From the NCBI GenBank assembly GCA_016000265.1, contig JAECRL010000003.1, positions 248,001 to 312,000 on the forward strand: a stretch of DNA of 64,000 nucleotides, written 5' to 3'. This document shows, in pieces, positions 1 to 10,249 of the stretch. The stretch is from Burkholderiales bacterium (GTDB taxonomy: Bacteria > Pseudomonadota > Gammaproteobacteria > Burkholderiales > Burkholderiaceae_C). Position numbers and translations under genes: made by a program. The notes beneath the pieces were generated by a model that searched no databases, was not told the DNA's origin, and worked only from the letters and a program-made list of their open reading frames with translations. Positions within the stretch are counted from its first letter, which is position 1, and each line of letters begins with the position of its first letter.

Positions 1-1
1 C

Positions 2-811
2 AAGGGCGAGAAGAACCCGCTGGTGCTGGCCGCCGCGCACGTGGCTGGCGTCAGCCGCGCCTTCACCATCGGGGGGGCGCAGGCCGTGGCGGCCCTGGCT
101 TACGGCACCGCCACCGTCCCGAAGGTCGACAAAATCACCGGGCCCGGCAACGCCTACGTGGCCAGCGCCAAGAAGCACGTCTTCGGCACCGTCGGCATCG
201 ACATGATCGCCGGCCCCAGCGAGATCCTCGTCCTGGCCGACGGCTCCACGCCGCCCGACTGGGTCGCCATGGACCTGTTCAGCCAGGCCGAGCACGACGA
301 ACTGGCTCAGAGCATCCTGCTGTGCCCGGACGCCGCCTACATCGAGAAGGTCCAGGCCGAAATCGACCGCCTGCTGCCCACCATGCCGCGCGCCGACATC
401 ATCCGCGCCTCCCTGGAAGGGCGGGGCGCGCTGATCCTCACGCGCAGCATGGAAGAGGCGTGCGACATCTCCAACCGCATCGCGCCCGAGCACCTCGAGG
501 TCAGCAGCCACGAGCCGCACCGCTGGGAGCCCCTGCTCAAGCACGCCGGCGCCATCTTCCTGGGCGCCTACACATCCGAGTCGCTGGGCGACTACTGCGC
601 CGGCCCCAACCACGTGCTGCCCACTTCGGGCACGGCGCGTTTCAGCTCACCGCTGGGCGTGTACGACTTCCAAAAGCGCAGCAGCCTCATCGAGGTCAGC
701 GAAGCCGGTGCCCAGGTTCTCGGTAAGACGGCCTCGGTGCTGGCCCGTGGCGAGGGGCTGCAAGCCCACGCTCAGGCCGCAGAGTTCCGATTGAAGGATG
801 CAGCCTCGTGA
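2..811 (+). CDS. hisD: Histidinol dehydrogenase, 5'-truncated
   Basis: This enzyme oxidises L-histidinol to L-histidine in two NAD-dependent steps, the last reactions of histidine synthesis, in the cytoplasm. Only the C-terminal 269 or so residues are present because the gene starts before the window. Visible family motifs are the glycine-rich [12 protein letters not shown], the zinc-ligand stretch [11 protein letters not shown], the catalytic Glu-His pair in IAPEHLEV, and [15 protein letters not shown] near the end. It is the first visible gene of the his operon. Its stop codon overlaps the GTG proposed as the hisC start (GTGA), which suggests translational coupling. The family assignment is secure. 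Confidence 0.97.
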   Translation, partial: KGEKNPLVLAAAHVAGVSRAFTIGGAQAVAALAYGTATVPKVDKITGPGNAYVASAKKHVFGTVGIDMIAGPSEILVLADGSTPPDWVAMDLFSQAEHDELAQSILLCPDAAYIEKVQAEIDRLLPTMPRADIIRASLEGRGALILTRSMEEACDISNRIAPEHLEVSSHEPHRWEPLLKHAGAIFLGAYTSESLGDYCAGPNHVLPTSGTARFSSPLGVYDFQKRSSLIEVSEAGAQVLGKTASVLARGEGLQAHAQAAEFRLKDAAS

Positions 812-2004
812 GCACCAGCACCAGCACCAGCAGCACCAGCAGCATGCACCCCGACACCCCCGTGAGCCCCAACGCACTGCAATCGGTGTTCCGTGCCGAC
901 GTTCGCGCCATGCACGCTTACCACGTGCAGGACGCCGCCGGCTTCGTCAAGCTCGACGCCATGGAGAACCCGTTCACCCTGTCGCCCGAGCTGCAGGCCG
1001 AACTGGGGCGCCGCCTGGGTGCCGTTGCGCTCAACCGCTACCCCGGCACCCGCATCAACGACCTGCATGCGGCCTTGCGCGAGCACGCCGGCATCGCCGC
1101 CGACATGGGCCTGGTGCTGGGCAATGGCTCCGACGAGCTCATCAGCCTGCTGTGCACCGCCTGCGCTCAGCAAGGCCTTCAACCTGGTGACCGCCCCGCC
1201 ACCGTGATCGCGCCGCTGCCCGGCTTCGTCATGTACGCCCTGTCGGCCCAACTCGCCGGCTTGAAGTTCGTGGGCGTGCCGCTGACGACCGACTTCGAGC
1301 TCGACGCCGCCGCCATGGTCGCCGCCGTGGTCGAGCACCGCCCGGCCCTCACTTGGATCGCCTACCCCAACAACCCCACGGCCAACCTGTGGGACGACGA
1401 CGCCATCGAGCAAGTCGTGCAGGCCGTCGCGGCGAACGTGGCGGCGGGGCACCCCGGCCTGGTCGTCATCGACGAGGCCTACCAGCCCTTCGCCAGCCGG
1501 TCCTACCTGTCGCGGCTGGCTTCGCACCCGCACGTGCTGCTCATGCGCACGCTCTCCAAGTTCGGCCTGGCTGGTGTGCGCCTGGGCTACATGCTGGGCC
1601 GAGCCGACCTCATCGAGCAGGTCGACAAGGTCCGCCCGCCTTACAACATCAGCGTGCTCAACACCGAAGCCGCCCTGTTCGCCCTCGAACACGCCGACGA
1701 GTTCGAGCGCCAGGCCGTCACCATCAAGGCCGAACGCGAGCGCCTGATGGCCGCCCTGGCTGGCATGCCCGGCGCGCGCGCCTACCCCAGCCAGGCCAAC
1801 ATGATCCTGGTGCGCGTCAACGACTCGGCGGCGGCTTTTCAGGCCCTCAAGGCCCGGGGCATCCTGATCAAAAATGTCGCAGGCCTGCACCAATTGCTGG
1901 CAAACTGCATCCGACTGACCGTTGGACTCCCCTCGGAAAATGACGCGCTCATCGCGGCCTTGTCCGACATCCTGCGCGAACCCCTGAATTCCCCTCAAGC
2001 ATGA
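808..2004 (+). CDS. hisC: Histidinol-phosphate aminotransferase
   Basis: This PLP enzyme converts imidazole acetol phosphate and glutamate to histidinol phosphate. It is a fold-type I aminotransferase with [17 protein letters not shown] and the PLP-lysine segment [15 protein letters not shown]. The GTG at 808 overlaps the hisD stop. It gives an N-terminus made almost only of Ser and Thr ([11 protein letters not shown]), encoded by an AGCACC-type repeat. An in-frame ATG at 844 would drop that tail and start at MHPDTPV, so the true start is uncertain. The stop overlaps the hisB ATG (ATGA). The length of 398 residues is slightly long for the family because of the tail. Confidence 0.95.
   Translation: MSTSTSTSSTSSMHPDTPVSPNALQSVFRADVRAMHAYHVQDAAGFVKLDAMENPFTLSPELQAELGRRLGAVALNRYPGTRINDLHAALREHAGIAADMGLVLGNGSDELISLLCTACAQQGLQPGDRPATVIAPLPGFVMYALSAQLAGLKFVGVPLTTDFELDAAAMVAAVVEHRPALTWIAYPNNPTANLWDDDAIEQVVQAVAANVAAGHPGLVVIDEAYQPFASRSYLSRLASHPHVLLMRTLSKFGLAGVRLGYMLGRADLIEQVDKVRPPYNISVLNTEAALFALEHADEFERQAVTIKAERERLMAALAGMPGARAYPSQANMILVRVNDSAAAFQALKARGILIKNVAGLHQLLANCIRLTVGLPSENDALIAALSDILREPLNSPQA
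810..845 (+). repeat. AGCACC/AGC short tandem repeat at the hisD-hisC junction
   Basis: Imperfect tandem copies of AGCACC interspersed with AGC lie directly after the hisD stop and encode the Ser/Thr tail of HisC if the GTG at 808 is used. All units are multiples of 3, so copy-number change would not break the frame. Confidence 0.6.
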
Positions 2005-2624
2005 ACGCCCCTGACATGGTGCCGGCCCCCAGCGCCGACCGCGTGGCCGAAGTCACCCGCAACACCGCCGAAACCCAGATCACCGTCCGCATCAACCTGG
2101 ACGGCACGGGCGCAGCCAAGCTGCACACCGGCATCGGCTTCTTCGACCACATGCTCGACCAGATCGCCCGCCATGGCCTGGTCGACCTCGACATCCACGC
2201 CGTGGGCGACCTGCACATCGACGGCCACCACACGGTGGAAGACGTCGGCATCACCCTGGGCCAGGCCTTTGCTCAGGCCGTGGGCGACAAGAAGGGCATC
2301 CGCCGCTACGGTCACGCCTACGTGCCCCTGGACGAGGCCCTGTCGCGCGTGGTCATCGACTTCTCCGGTCGCCCCGGTCTGCACATGCACATCCCGTTCA
2401 CCTCGGGCAGCATCGGCGGCTTCGACACCCAGTTGACTTACGAGTTCTTCCAGGGCTTCGTCAACCACGCCGGCGTCACCGTGCACATCGACAACCTCAA
2501 GGGCACCAACGCGCACCACCAGTGCGAGACCGTGTTCAAGGCCTTTGCCCGCGCCTTGCGCGCTGCGCTGGAGCGCGACCCTCGCATGGCCGGTGTCATC
2601 CCATCGACCAAGGGCTCGCTGTGA
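2001..2624 (+). CDS. hisB: Imidazoleglycerol-phosphate dehydratase
   Basis: This manganese enzyme dehydrates imidazole glycerol phosphate to imidazole acetol phosphate. It is the monofunctional type of 207 residues, without the phosphatase domain fused in enterobacteria. The metal-binding His-rich motifs are clear: [30 protein letters not shown] and [17 protein letters not shown]. The ATG overlaps the hisC stop by four bases, so translation is probably coupled. It sits third among the his genes visible here and is followed 30 bases later by hisH. Confidence 0.98.
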   Translation: MNAPDMVPAPSADRVAEVTRNTAETQITVRINLDGTGAAKLHTGIGFFDHMLDQIARHGLVDLDIHAVGDLHIDGHHTVEDVGITLGQAFAQAVGDKKGIRRYGHAYVPLDEALSRVVIDFSGRPGLHMHIPFTSGSIGGFDTQLTYEFFQGFVNHAGVTVHIDNLKGTNAHHQCETVFKAFARALRAALERDPRMAGVIPSTKGSL

Positions 2625-2654
2625 TCGCCCCGTTGGCTGCACGCTGCTGACACC

Positions 2655-3341
2655 ATGAGCCAGACCTCGACTGTCGCCGTCATCGACTACGGCATGGGCA
2701 ACCTGCGTTCCGTCTCGCAAGCGGTGGAGCACGCCGCTCGCGACCTTGACGTGCGGGTTGTCGTCACCAACGACCCCCAGGTGGTTCACGCCGCCGAGCG
2801 CGTGGTGTTGCCAGGGCAGGGCGCCATGCGCGACTGCATGCGCGAACTGCGCGAGGCCCACGGGGGCGAACTGCTGGGCGCCGTCCTGACCGCTGCCGCC
2901 ACCAAGCCCCTGATGGGCGTGTGCGTGGGCATGCAGATGCTGCTGGACCATTCCGAAGAGCAGGACACCCCCGGCCTGGGCCTGATCCCCGGGCAGGTGC
3001 GCAAATTCCGCCTGGCCGGCCAGGTCCAGCCCGATGGCAGCCGCTACAAGGTGCCGCAGATGGGCTGGAACCGCGTCAGCCAGGCCCGCCACCCGGGCCT
3101 GTGGGGCGGCCAACCGCATCCCGTGTGGGCCGGCATCCCCGACGAAAGCTGGTTTTACTTCGTCCACAGCTACCATGCGCATGTGGACAATCCCCAACAC
3201 AGCGCCGGCGAAACCGAGTACGGTGTCCGCTTTACCAGTGTTGTGGCTCGGGATAACATTTTTGCCACGCAGTTCCACCCTGAAAAGAGTGCCGAACACG
3301 GGCTCGCCCTGTACCGCAATTTCCTGCTCTGGCGGCCCTGA
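2655..3341 (+). CDS. hisH: Imidazole glycerol phosphate synthase, glutaminase subunit
   Basis: HisH releases ammonia from glutamine and passes it to HisF, which makes imidazole glycerol phosphate and AICAR. This is a class I glutamine amidotransferase of 228 residues. It starts with [14 protein letters not shown] and has the nucleophile Cys in GVCVGMQML and the His-Glu dyad in TQFHPEKS. It lies between hisB and hisA; its partner hisF is two genes downstream. It is about 20-25 residues longer than typical HisH because of an extra segment around [18 protein letters not shown]. Confidence 0.97.
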   Translation: MSQTSTVAVIDYGMGNLRSVSQAVEHAARDLDVRVVVTNDPQVVHAAERVVLPGQGAMRDCMRELREAHGGELLGAVLTAAATKPLMGVCVGMQMLLDHSEEQDTPGLGLIPGQVRKFRLAGQVQPDGSRYKVPQMGWNRVSQARHPGLWGGQPHPVWAGIPDESWFYFVHSYHAHVDNPQHSAGETEYGVRFTSVVARDNIFATQFHPEKSAEHGLALYRNFLLWRP

Positions 3342-3362
3342 GCCCGGCCGCCGCCCCTTCCC

Positions 3363-3378
3363 GCCTGGCTCGCCAGGC
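3363..3378 (+). other. Small intra-operon stem-loop
   Basis: GCCTGG-CTCG-CCAGGC forms a perfect 6-bp stem in the 71-base gap between hisH and hisA. No T-run follows, so it is not a classical terminator. It may be an mRNA stability or processing element, or chance in high-GC DNA. Confidence 0.3.
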
Positions 3379-3412
3379 ATCCCCTCGACTGATCACTTTC
3401 CGCATCCCAGCC

Positions 3413-4159
3413 ATGCTGCTGATTCCTGCGATTGACCTGAAAGACGGCAAATGCGTTCGCCTCAAGCAAGGCGACATGAACGACTCCACCACCTTCGGTG
3501 AGGACCCGGCTGCCATGGCCCGCCGCTGGCTGGATGCCGGCGCGCGCCGCCTGCACCTGGTGGACCTCAACGGGGCGTTCGCCGGCAAGCCGGTGAACGA
3601 AGCCGCCATCAAGGCCATCATCCAGGAAGTCGGCTCCGAGATCCCCGTCCAGTTGGGCGGCGGCATCCGCGACCTCGACACCATCGAGCGCTACCTCGAC
3701 GACGGCCTGAGCTACGTCATCATCGGCACCGCCGCAGTCAAGAACCCCGGCTTCCTGCGCGACGCCTGCACCGCCTTCGGCGGCCACATCATCGTCGGCC
3801 TCGATGCCAAGGACGGCAAGGTCGCCACCGACGGCTGGAGCAAGCTCTCCGGCCACGAGGTCATCGACCTGGCCAAGAAGTTCGAGGACTACGGCGTCGA
3901 AGGCGTCATCTACACCGACATCGGCCGCGACGGCATGCTCACCGGCATCAACATCGACGCCACCGTGAAGCTGGCCCAGGCCCTGACCATCCCGGTCATC
4001 GCCTCGGGCGGCCTGTCCAACATCCAGAACATCGTGGAGCTGTGCGCCGTCGAAGACGAAGGCGTCGAGGGCGTGATCTGCGGTCGCGCCATCTACAGCG
4101 GCGACCTGGACTTCGCCGCGGCCCAAAAGCGCGCCGACGAGCTCAACGGCAAAGGCTGA
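3413..4159 (+). CDS. hisA: ProFAR isomerase (HisA)
   Basis: HisA isomerises ProFAR to PRFAR, the substrate of HisF-HisH. It is a TIM barrel of 248 residues, the usual length. Both half-barrel phosphate-binding signatures are visible: [18 protein letters not shown] at the start, VQLGGGIRD, and [12 protein letters not shown] with VIASGGLSN in the second half. The catalytic Asp residues are in the first strand (AIDL) and in TDIGRDG. HisF follows after six bases, so the two are probably co-translated. Confidence 0.98.
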   Translation: MLLIPAIDLKDGKCVRLKQGDMNDSTTFGEDPAAMARRWLDAGARRLHLVDLNGAFAGKPVNEAAIKAIIQEVGSEIPVQLGGGIRDLDTIERYLDDGLSYVIIGTAAVKNPGFLRDACTAFGGHIIVGLDAKDGKVATDGWSKLSGHEVIDLAKKFEDYGVEGVIYTDIGRDGMLTGINIDATVKLAQALTIPVIASGGLSNIQNIVELCAVEDEGVEGVICGRAIYSGDLDFAAAQKRADELNGKG

Positions 4160-4165
4160 CGCGAC

Positions 4166-4945
4166 GTGCTGGCCAAACGCATCATCCCCTGCCTGGACGT
4201 CACGGGCGGGCGGGTCGTCAAGGGCGTCAACTTCGTCGAGTTGCGCGACGCCGGTGACCCGGTCGAGATCGCCGCGCGCTACAACGAGCAGGGCGCCGAT
4301 GAGCTCACTTTCCTGGACATCACCGCCACCAGCGACGGCCGTGACCTGATCCTGCACATCATCGAGGCCGTGGCCTCGCAGGTGTTCATCCCCTTGACGG
4401 TGGGAGGGGGCGTGCGCGTCGTCGAAGACGTGCGTCGCCTGCTCAACGCCGGCGCAGACAAGGTCAGCTTCAACTCGGCCGCGATCTCCAACCCGCAGGT
4501 CATCCGCGACGCGTCCGACAAGTACGGCTCGCAGTGCATCGTCGTGGCCATCGACGCCAAGAAGCGCCAGGGTGATGACCTCGCCGCACGCGGTGAGGGC
4601 TGGGACGTCTACAGCCACGGCGGCCGCAAGAACACCGGCCTGGACGCCGTGGCCTGGGCCACCCAGATGGCCGAACACGGCGCCGGCGAGATCCTGCTGA
4701 CCAGCATGGACCGCGACGGCACCAAGTCCGGCTTCGACCTGGCCTTGACCCGCGCCGTCAGCGACGCAGTCGGCGTGCCCGTGATCGCTTCGGGGGGCGT
4801 GGGCAACCTCGACCACCTCGCCGACGGTGTTCAGCAAGGCGGTGCCGACGCGGTGCTCGCCGCCAGCATCTTCCACTACGGCGAGTACACCGTGGCCGAG
4901 GCCAAGGCCGTGATGGCCGCCCGCGGCATCCCCGTGCGAATCTGA
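4166..4945 (+). CDS. hisF: Imidazole glycerol phosphate synthase, cyclase subunit
   Basis: HisF is the cyclase partner of HisH and links histidine synthesis to purine salvage by releasing AICAR. It is a TIM barrel of 259 residues starting from GTG. Key motifs are [18 protein letters not shown] (catalytic Asp in the first strand), LTVGGGVR, and [14 protein letters not shown] (second catalytic Asp). It is the last his gene on this strand. In most relatives hisI and hisE follow directly; here they lie about 5 kb away on the other strand. Confidence 0.98.
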   Translation: MLAKRIIPCLDVTGGRVVKGVNFVELRDAGDPVEIAARYNEQGADELTFLDITATSDGRDLILHIIEAVASQVFIPLTVGGGVRVVEDVRRLLNAGADKVSFNSAAISNPQVIRDASDKYGSQCIVVAIDAKKRQGDDLAARGEGWDVYSHGGRKNTGLDAVAWATQMAEHGAGEILLTSMDRDGTKSGFDLALTRAVSDAVGVPVIASGGVGNLDHLADGVQQGGADAVLAASIFHYGEYTVAEAKAVMAARGIPVRI

Positions 4946-4955
4946 CGCCCACTCC

Positions 4956-4971
4956 GTGTGATCCATCACAC
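4956..4971. promoter_or_regulatory. Perfect 16-bp palindrome between hisF and the CBS gene
   Basis: GTGTGATCCATCACAC is two exact 7-bp arms around CC. It lies 11 bases after the hisF stop and about 90 bases before the CBS-protein ATG. The arms resemble the TGTGA/TCACA half-sites of CRP/FNR-type sites, but the half-site spacing is shorter than the classical N6. It could be an operator for the CBS gene; no regulator is encoded next to it. Confidence 0.4.
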
Positions 4972-4986
4972 CCCTGCCAGCAGGGG
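4971..4986 (+). other. Stem-loop after hisF
   Basis: CCCCTG-CCAG-CAGGGG is a perfect 6-bp stem directly after the palindrome. No T-run follows. It might end or stabilise the his transcript. Confidence 0.3.
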
Positions 4987-5058
4987 CATGGTGGTCACCG
5001 AGTGCAAGTGTCGTCAGCAGGCGTAGGCTGTTCTTTCAGAACTTGAAAGGAGTGAGTC

Positions 5059-5646
5059 ATGCCCCACCGCCACGGCTACAAGTCCCTGAGAGTCCAGGCC
5101 CTCGGCCTGGCCCCCAGCCTGCCCCGGGTGCAGCGCTCGGCCCAACCCCATGAGCCCGCGCTCAGCCTGCTCACCGACCTTCAGCAAAGCCCCTGCGTGG
5201 TGGCCAGCCACCGTGACGGCCTCGATGCCACCCTGCACCTGATGATGCGAGCCGGTGTGCGCATGGTGTTCGTGTCGGGGGCCGATGGCGAGCTGGTCGG
5301 CATGGTCACCGCCGAAGACCTCCAGGGCGAGCGCCCGGTTTTGCGGGCCTCCAACCAGCAGGTCGCTCACCGCGAACTCAGCCTGGCCGACATCATGGTC
5401 CCCGTCACCGCCTGGGACACCGTCGACCTCGCTGACGTGCGAACCGCCCACCTGGGCGACATCGCGGCCACGCTGCATGAGCACAACCTGCGCTACCTGC
5501 TGGTCACACAGAAGAAGCAGGGCGCCACCGTGTTGCGCGGGCTGTTTTCGGCCCGGCGACTGGAGATGGCCATGAACACGACCATCGAGCCCGACCTGCA
5601 TTCGCGCAATTTCGCCGAGCTCGGTCAGGTCCTGGCCCACCACTGA
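5059..5646 (+). CDS. CBS-domain-pair protein
   Basis: This 195-residue cytoplasmic protein consists mainly of two CBS motifs in tandem. The first is around residues 48-95, with VFVSGADGELVGMVTAEDLQG as its core. The second is around 115-180, with LRYLLVTQKK and LRGLFSARRLEM. CBS pairs usually bind adenosine nucleotides and act as energy or ligand sensors. No catalytic or membrane domain is attached, so the target is unknown. A ribosome site AAAGGAG precedes the ATG. The gene stands alone between the his operon and a minus-strand gene, with a palindrome upstream. Confidence 0.8.
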   Translation: MPHRHGYKSLRVQALGLAPSLPRVQRSAQPHEPALSLLTDLQQSPCVVASHRDGLDATLHLMMRAGVRMVFVSGADGELVGMVTAEDLQGERPVLRASNQQVAHRELSLADIMVPVTAWDTVDLADVRTAHLGDIAATLHEHNLRYLLVTQKKQGATVLRGLFSARRLEMAMNTTIEPDLHSRNFAELGQVLAHH

Positions 5647-5665
5647 GCCCACAGGCCCAGCGGCT

Positions 5666-6421
5666 TCAAGCCGGGTTCGGCAGGTCGATGAAGGTGTGAC
5701 TCAGGCCCATGCGTGCCGCGAGGTGATCACCCACCGCCTGCACCCCGTGGCGCTCGCTGGCGTGGTGCCCGCAAGCCAGGAAGGCCACCCCGGTTTCCCG
5801 GGCGTAATGCGCCTGCGGCTCTGAGATTTCCCCGGTCAGGAACACGTCGGCACCCGCTGCGATGGCCTGCTCGAAGTACCCTTGGGCCCCGCCGCTGCAC
5901 CAGGCCAGCCGCTTGAGCACGCGGCCGTCGCCGGGGGCCACCACGGGTGCACGACCCATGTTCGCCTCGACCTGGCTCACCAGGGCCGCCAGCGTCAGTC
6001 CGTCGGGGTCGGGCGCCGATCCGATGAAGCCCAGGTCCTGGTCGCCGAAGCGGGCGTCGGCCACCCAGCCCAGGCGTTGTCCCCACTGCGCGTTGTTGCC
6101 CAGCGAGGGGTGGGCATCGAGGGGCAGGTGGTAGGCGATGAGGTTGATGTCGTGACGCAGCAGCGCGCTCAGGCGCTGCTTCATCCAGCCCGTCACGCGC
6201 CCGTCCTGGCCGCGCCAGAACAGGCCGTGGTGCACCAGCAGCGCGTCCGCGCCCTCGGCCGCGGCGGCTTCGATCAGCGCCAGGCTGGCGGTCACGCCGG
6301 TGACCACCTTGCGAATCTGCGACTTGCCCTCAACCTGAAGGCCGTTCGGCCCATAATCCTTGTAACGGTCCGCCTCCAGCAGGGCATGGAGGTGGGTCAC
6401 CAGAGTGTCTCTTTCGATCAC
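5666..6421 (-). CDS. Nif3-like dinuclear metal centre hexameric protein
   Basis: This 251-residue protein belongs to the Nif3/YbgI (DUF34) family, whose members form toroidal hexamers with a two-metal site; the cellular reaction is not established. Family motifs are YGPNGLQVEG near the start, DALLVHHGLFWRG and INLIAYHLPLDAH in the N-terminal part. The C-terminal metal ligands are in VFLTGEISEPQAH and FLACGHHASERHGVQAVG. I chose the GTG at 6421 because the homologous region begins there. It faces the protease gene head to head with only about 21 bases between start codons. Confidence 0.93.
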   Translation of the reverse strand: MIERDTLVTHLHALLEADRYKDYGPNGLQVEGKSQIRKVVTGVTASLALIEAAAAEGADALLVHHGLFWRGQDGRVTGWMKQRLSALLRHDINLIAYHLPLDAHPSLGNNAQWGQRLGWVADARFGDQDLGFIGSAPDPDGLTLAALVSQVEANMGRAPVVAPGDGRVLKRLAWCSGGAQGYFEQAIAAGADVFLTGEISEPQAHYARETGVAFLACGHHASERHGVQAVGDHLAARMGLSHTFIDLPNPA

Positions 6422-6442
6422 GGCAGGCCCTTTCGGCTTGTG

Positions 6443-7645
<1,203 letters not shown>

Positions 7646-7647
7646 GG

Positions 7648-7694
7648 GCCCCGCGAGCGTGGGTGCCGCGGGTGTCGGTCCCGCGGCGTGGGGC
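7648..7694. terminator. Stem-loop between convergent protease and tatC genes
   Basis: A perfect 8-bp stem GCCGCGGG/CCCGCGGC with a 7-base loop spans 7665-7687. It lies within longer imperfect GCCCCGC/GTGGGGC arms and almost fills the gap between two 3' ends. There is no U-tract on either strand, so it is only a plausible bidirectional terminator. Confidence 0.4.
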
Positions 7695-7701
7695 TTGAGG
7701 C

Positions 7702-8490
7702 TCAGGACGCGCTGGGCTCGTCCTGGTCCGGCGCCTTGGTGTGCTTGACGAAAAGCCCCGCTGCCACGATGCCCACTTCGTAGAGCAGGCACATCGGGAT
7801 GGCCAGCGCCAGCTGAGACACCACATCGGGTGGCGTCACCACGGCGGCGATCACGAAGGCGATCACGATGAAGTAGCTGCGGAAGTCGCGCAGCTTCTCG
7901 ATCGACACCATGCCCATGCGCACCAGGATGACCAGCACCACCGGCACCTCGAAAGCGGCCCCGAAGGCGATGAACATGTTGAGCACGAAGCTCAGGTAGG
8001 CCTCGATGTCAGGCGCAGCGGTGATGCTTTTGGGCGCGAACTCCTGGATGAAGGTGAAGACCTTGCCGAAGACGAAGAAGTAGCAAAACGACACGCCCAG
8101 GAAGAACAGCAGCGTGCTGGAGACGATCAGGGGCAGCACCAGGCGCTTTTCGTGCTGATACAGGCCTGGCGCCACGAAGGCCCAGATCTGGTAGAGCACC
8201 ACCGGCAGCGCCAGCATGAAGGCCGCCAGCATGGTGACCTTGATGGGCACCATGAACGGTGAGATCGGGTTGGTGGCGATCAGCGTGGCACCCTTGGGCA
8301 GGTGCTCGACCAGCGGCATGGCCAGCAGGTCGTACAGCGCCGAAGGGGAGGGGTAGATGGCCAGCGCGATGAAGGCGATGCCGATGGCAAAGACCACCCG
8401 AATCAGCCGGTCACGCAGTTCCACCAGGTGGGTGACGAACGGCTGCTCGGCGCCGTTCAGGCCATCGGGACTGGGGTTGGGGTTGCTCAC
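7702..8490 (-). CDS. tatC: Sec-independent translocase subunit TatC
   Basis: TatC is the six-helix inner-membrane core of the twin-arginine translocon and reads the Tat signal peptide. The 262-residue protein shows the family start FVTHLVELRDRL and the long periplasmic loop with NPISPFMVPIKV. It also has FVAPGLYQHEKRLVLP and the late helices with VVTPPDVVSQLALAIPMCLLYE. It lies seven bases downstream of tatB in a hisI-hisE-tatA-tatB-tatC run. Tat substrates are probably encoded in this window, for example the molybdenum hydroxylase large subunit. Confidence 0.98.
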   Translation of the reverse strand: MSNPNPSPDGLNGAEQPFVTHLVELRDRLIRVVFAIGIAFIALAIYPSPSALYDLLAMPLVEHLPKGATLIATNPISPFMVPIKVTMLAAFMLALPVVLYQIWAFVAPGLYQHEKRLVLPLIVSSTLLFFLGVSFCYFFVFGKVFTFIQEFAPKSITAAPDIEAYLSFVLNMFIAFGAAFEVPVVLVILVRMGMVSIEKLRDFRSYFIVIAFVIAAVVTPPDVVSQLALAIPMCLLYEVGIVAAGLFVKHTKAPDQDEPSAS

Positions 8491-8496
8491 GGGGAC

Positions 8497-8985
8497 TCAG
8501 GGTTGGCGATGCGTGTTCAGCGGGCTCGGGCGGAAGCGTGCCACGCGGGCGGCACCCGATTGCACGTGCCGTCGCACACCGTGTTTTTGCTTGTACCAAA
8601 GCGGCGTGGCGCCCCGCTTGAGGCGCCAGTTCTTGCGCACGGGCGTGCCCGAACCGTAAGGGGCCGACGGGATGTCGTTGTAGAAGCTGGGGTAGGCGGC
8701 CGTCTCGGCATCGCTGTCGCTCAGCGCGGCGCTGGCTTCGTTGAGGCCGCTCTGCACCGACTGCCCGAAGTCCTGGGCCGCCGTCTGCAGGTTGTCCTTC
8801 ATCTTCTTGAGTTCTTCCAGCTCCATGGAGTGGTTGACCTCGGACTGGACCTGCGAGACGTAGCGTTGCGCCTTGCCGATGAGCACACCCACGGTGCGGG
8901 CCACGCGGGGCAGGCGCTCCGGGCCGATCACGATGAGGGCGACGGCACCGATGAGCGCCAGCTTGTCGATGCCGAAGTCAATCAT
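8497..8985 (-). CDS. tatB: Sec-independent translocase subunit TatB
   Basis: TatB acts with TatC in Tat-substrate recognition. The 162-residue protein has an N-terminal transmembrane helix (MIDFGIDKLALIGAVALIVI) followed by the hinge GPERLP. An amphipathic helix follows, then a long charged, probably disordered tail. The tail ends in a basic KNWRLKRGATPLWYKQKHG region. The order tatA-tatB-tatC and close spacing support an operon. Confidence 0.95.
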   Translation of the reverse strand: MIDFGIDKLALIGAVALIVIGPERLPRVARTVGVLIGKAQRYVSQVQSEVNHSMELEELKKMKDNLQTAAQDFGQSVQSGLNEASAALSDSDAETAAYPSFYNDIPSAPYGSGTPVRKNWRLKRGATPLWYKQKHGVRRHVQSGAARVARFRPSPLNTHRQP

Positions 8986-9015
8986 GCGTCAGCTTGTTGG
9001 CTTTGCCGCGACGCA

Positions 9016-9255
9016 TCAGGACTTGGACTTCGCGTCGACGTCAACGGTGTTGGCGTCGCTGCGGGTGGCGTTGGTGACCTGCTGGGCCGGCGTGGTGTCG
9101 GCCGCGGCGGCGGTGCCACCGTCCTTCATGCCGTCCTTGAAGCCCTTGACGGCCGAACCGAGGTCGGAGCCGACGTTCTTGAGCTTTTTGGTGCCGAAGA
9201 CCATCACCACGATGACCAGCACGATCAACCAGTGCCAGATGCTGAACGAACCCAT
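9016..9255 (-). CDS. tatA: Sec-independent translocase subunit TatA
   Basis: TatA forms the protein-conducting assembly of the Tat system. The 79-residue protein has the typical short start [20 protein letters not shown], the [14 protein letters not shown] hinge and amphipathic helix, and a polar tail. The Gly-Thr-Lys-Lys hinge separates it from TatB. It lies 135 bases downstream of hisE. The HIT-family gene I would expect between hisE and tatA in many relatives is absent. Confidence 0.96.
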   Translation of the reverse strand: MGSFSIWHWLIVLVIVVMVFGTKKLKNVGSDLGSAVKGFKDGMKDGGTAAAADTTPAQQVTNATRSDANTVDVDAKSKS

Positions 9256-9362
9256 GATCTACTCCAAGCGGGCCGGTGGCCCAGAACAATTGACAAACTT
9301 GCCGATGGGACGATGCGGCACCTTGTTGGCATGGTGCGGCCTCGCCACTGCGAATTCAAGAT

Positions 9363-9381
9363 CCCGGGCCCTTGACCCGGG
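9363..9381 (-). other. Stem-loop between hisE and tatA
   Basis: CCCGGG and CCCGGG arms, each self-complementary, flank a 7-base loop ten bases after the hisE stop. There is no U-tract. It could attenuate readthrough from hisIE into tatABC or mark an RNA processing site. Confidence 0.3.
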
Positions 9382-9390
9382 GGCATGTGC

Positions 9391-9771
9391 TCATGCGGAT
9401 GCCGAGGAAGGCGGTGAAGCCCCCCGGCTGGCAAACTCCACCAGACCCGACAAGCCCTCGCGACGAGCCAGTTCGGCGACGACGTCCTGCGGCTTGAGGC
9501 CCAGGTGCGCCATCGCGACCATGGCATGGAACCACAGGTCGGCGAATTCTCCGATCAGGGCCTTTCTGTGCTCGGGCGTGTCCGCTGCGGCCAGGTCCTT
9601 GGCTGCGATGACGGCTTCCGTGGCCTCCTCCCCCACCTTTTTCAAGATGGTGTCGGTGCCCTTGTGAAAGAGGCGCGCCACGTAGCTCTTGTCCGGGTCG
9701 CCGCCCTTGCGGGATTCGATGACCTCGGCCAGGCGGGCCAGCACGTCCAGTTGGTTCGGTTCGCTCGTCAT
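9391..9771 (-). CDS. hisE: Phosphoribosyl-ATP diphosphatase
   Basis: HisE hydrolyses phosphoribosyl-ATP to phosphoribosyl-AMP, the second step of histidine synthesis. The 126-residue all-alpha MazG-like protein has the metal-binding signature [15 protein letters not shown] and [13 protein letters not shown]. It is separate from HisI, as usual in betaproteobacteria. Its ATG overlaps the hisI stop (ATGA), so the two are translationally coupled. It is on the strand opposite to the main his genes. Confidence 0.96.
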   Translation of the reverse strand: MTSEPNQLDVLARLAEVIESRKGGDPDKSYVARLFHKGTDTILKKVGEEATEAVIAAKDLAAADTPEHRKALIGEFADLWFHAMVAMAHLGLKPQDVVAELARREGLSGLVEFASRGASPPSSASA

Positions 9772-10157
9772 GAATAAATGGAATTCGGGTCTTTGAGGAC
9801 GGGGTCAACCGTCACCCAGGCGCCATTGTCGTACCTCTGGAAGAAACAACTGTGACGGCCCGTGTGGCAGGCGATGCCGGGTTCGTGGCCCAGTTGCGTC
9901 ACCCTGAGCAGCACGACGTCCTGGTCGCAGTCCAGGCGGATGGCGTGCACCTTCTGGATGTGGCCGGACTCCTCGCCCTTGTGCCACAGCCGCTTGCGTG
10001 AGCGGCTCCAGTAGACGGCTTCGCCGGTTTCGGCGGTGCGCGCCAAGGCCTCCCGGTTCATCCAGGCAAACATCAGCACGTCGCCGGTGCTGTCTTCCTG
10101 GGCGATCACGGGCACCAGCCCGTTTTCGTCCCAACGTACGTCGTCCAACCAAGTCAT
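9768..10157 (-). CDS. hisI: Phosphoribosyl-AMP cyclohydrolase
   Basis: HisI opens the adenine ring of phosphoribosyl-AMP in the third step of histidine synthesis. The 129-residue protein starts at [20 protein letters not shown], where family similarity begins. The frame stays open upstream but that extension is not HisI-like. Zinc- and magnesium-site residues are visible in [10 protein letters not shown] and [13 protein letters not shown]. It heads the hisI-hisE-tatABC cluster and is divergent from pdxA with a 92-base gap that must hold both promoters. Confidence 0.96.
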   Translation of the reverse strand: MTWLDDVRWDENGLVPVIAQEDSTGDVLMFAWMNREALARTAETGEAVYWSRSRKRLWHKGEESGHIQKVHAIRLDCDQDVVLLRVTQLGHEPGIACHTGRHSCFFQRYDNGAWVTVDPVLKDPNSIYS

Positions 10158-10249
10158 GTGCGCAGTGTAGCAACCGGGCTCGCCCTCCGTCCGTCGGGGG
10201 TGAACCACGCGACAATGGTTAGCAATGTCCATGCCCCCGGAGTTTTCGC

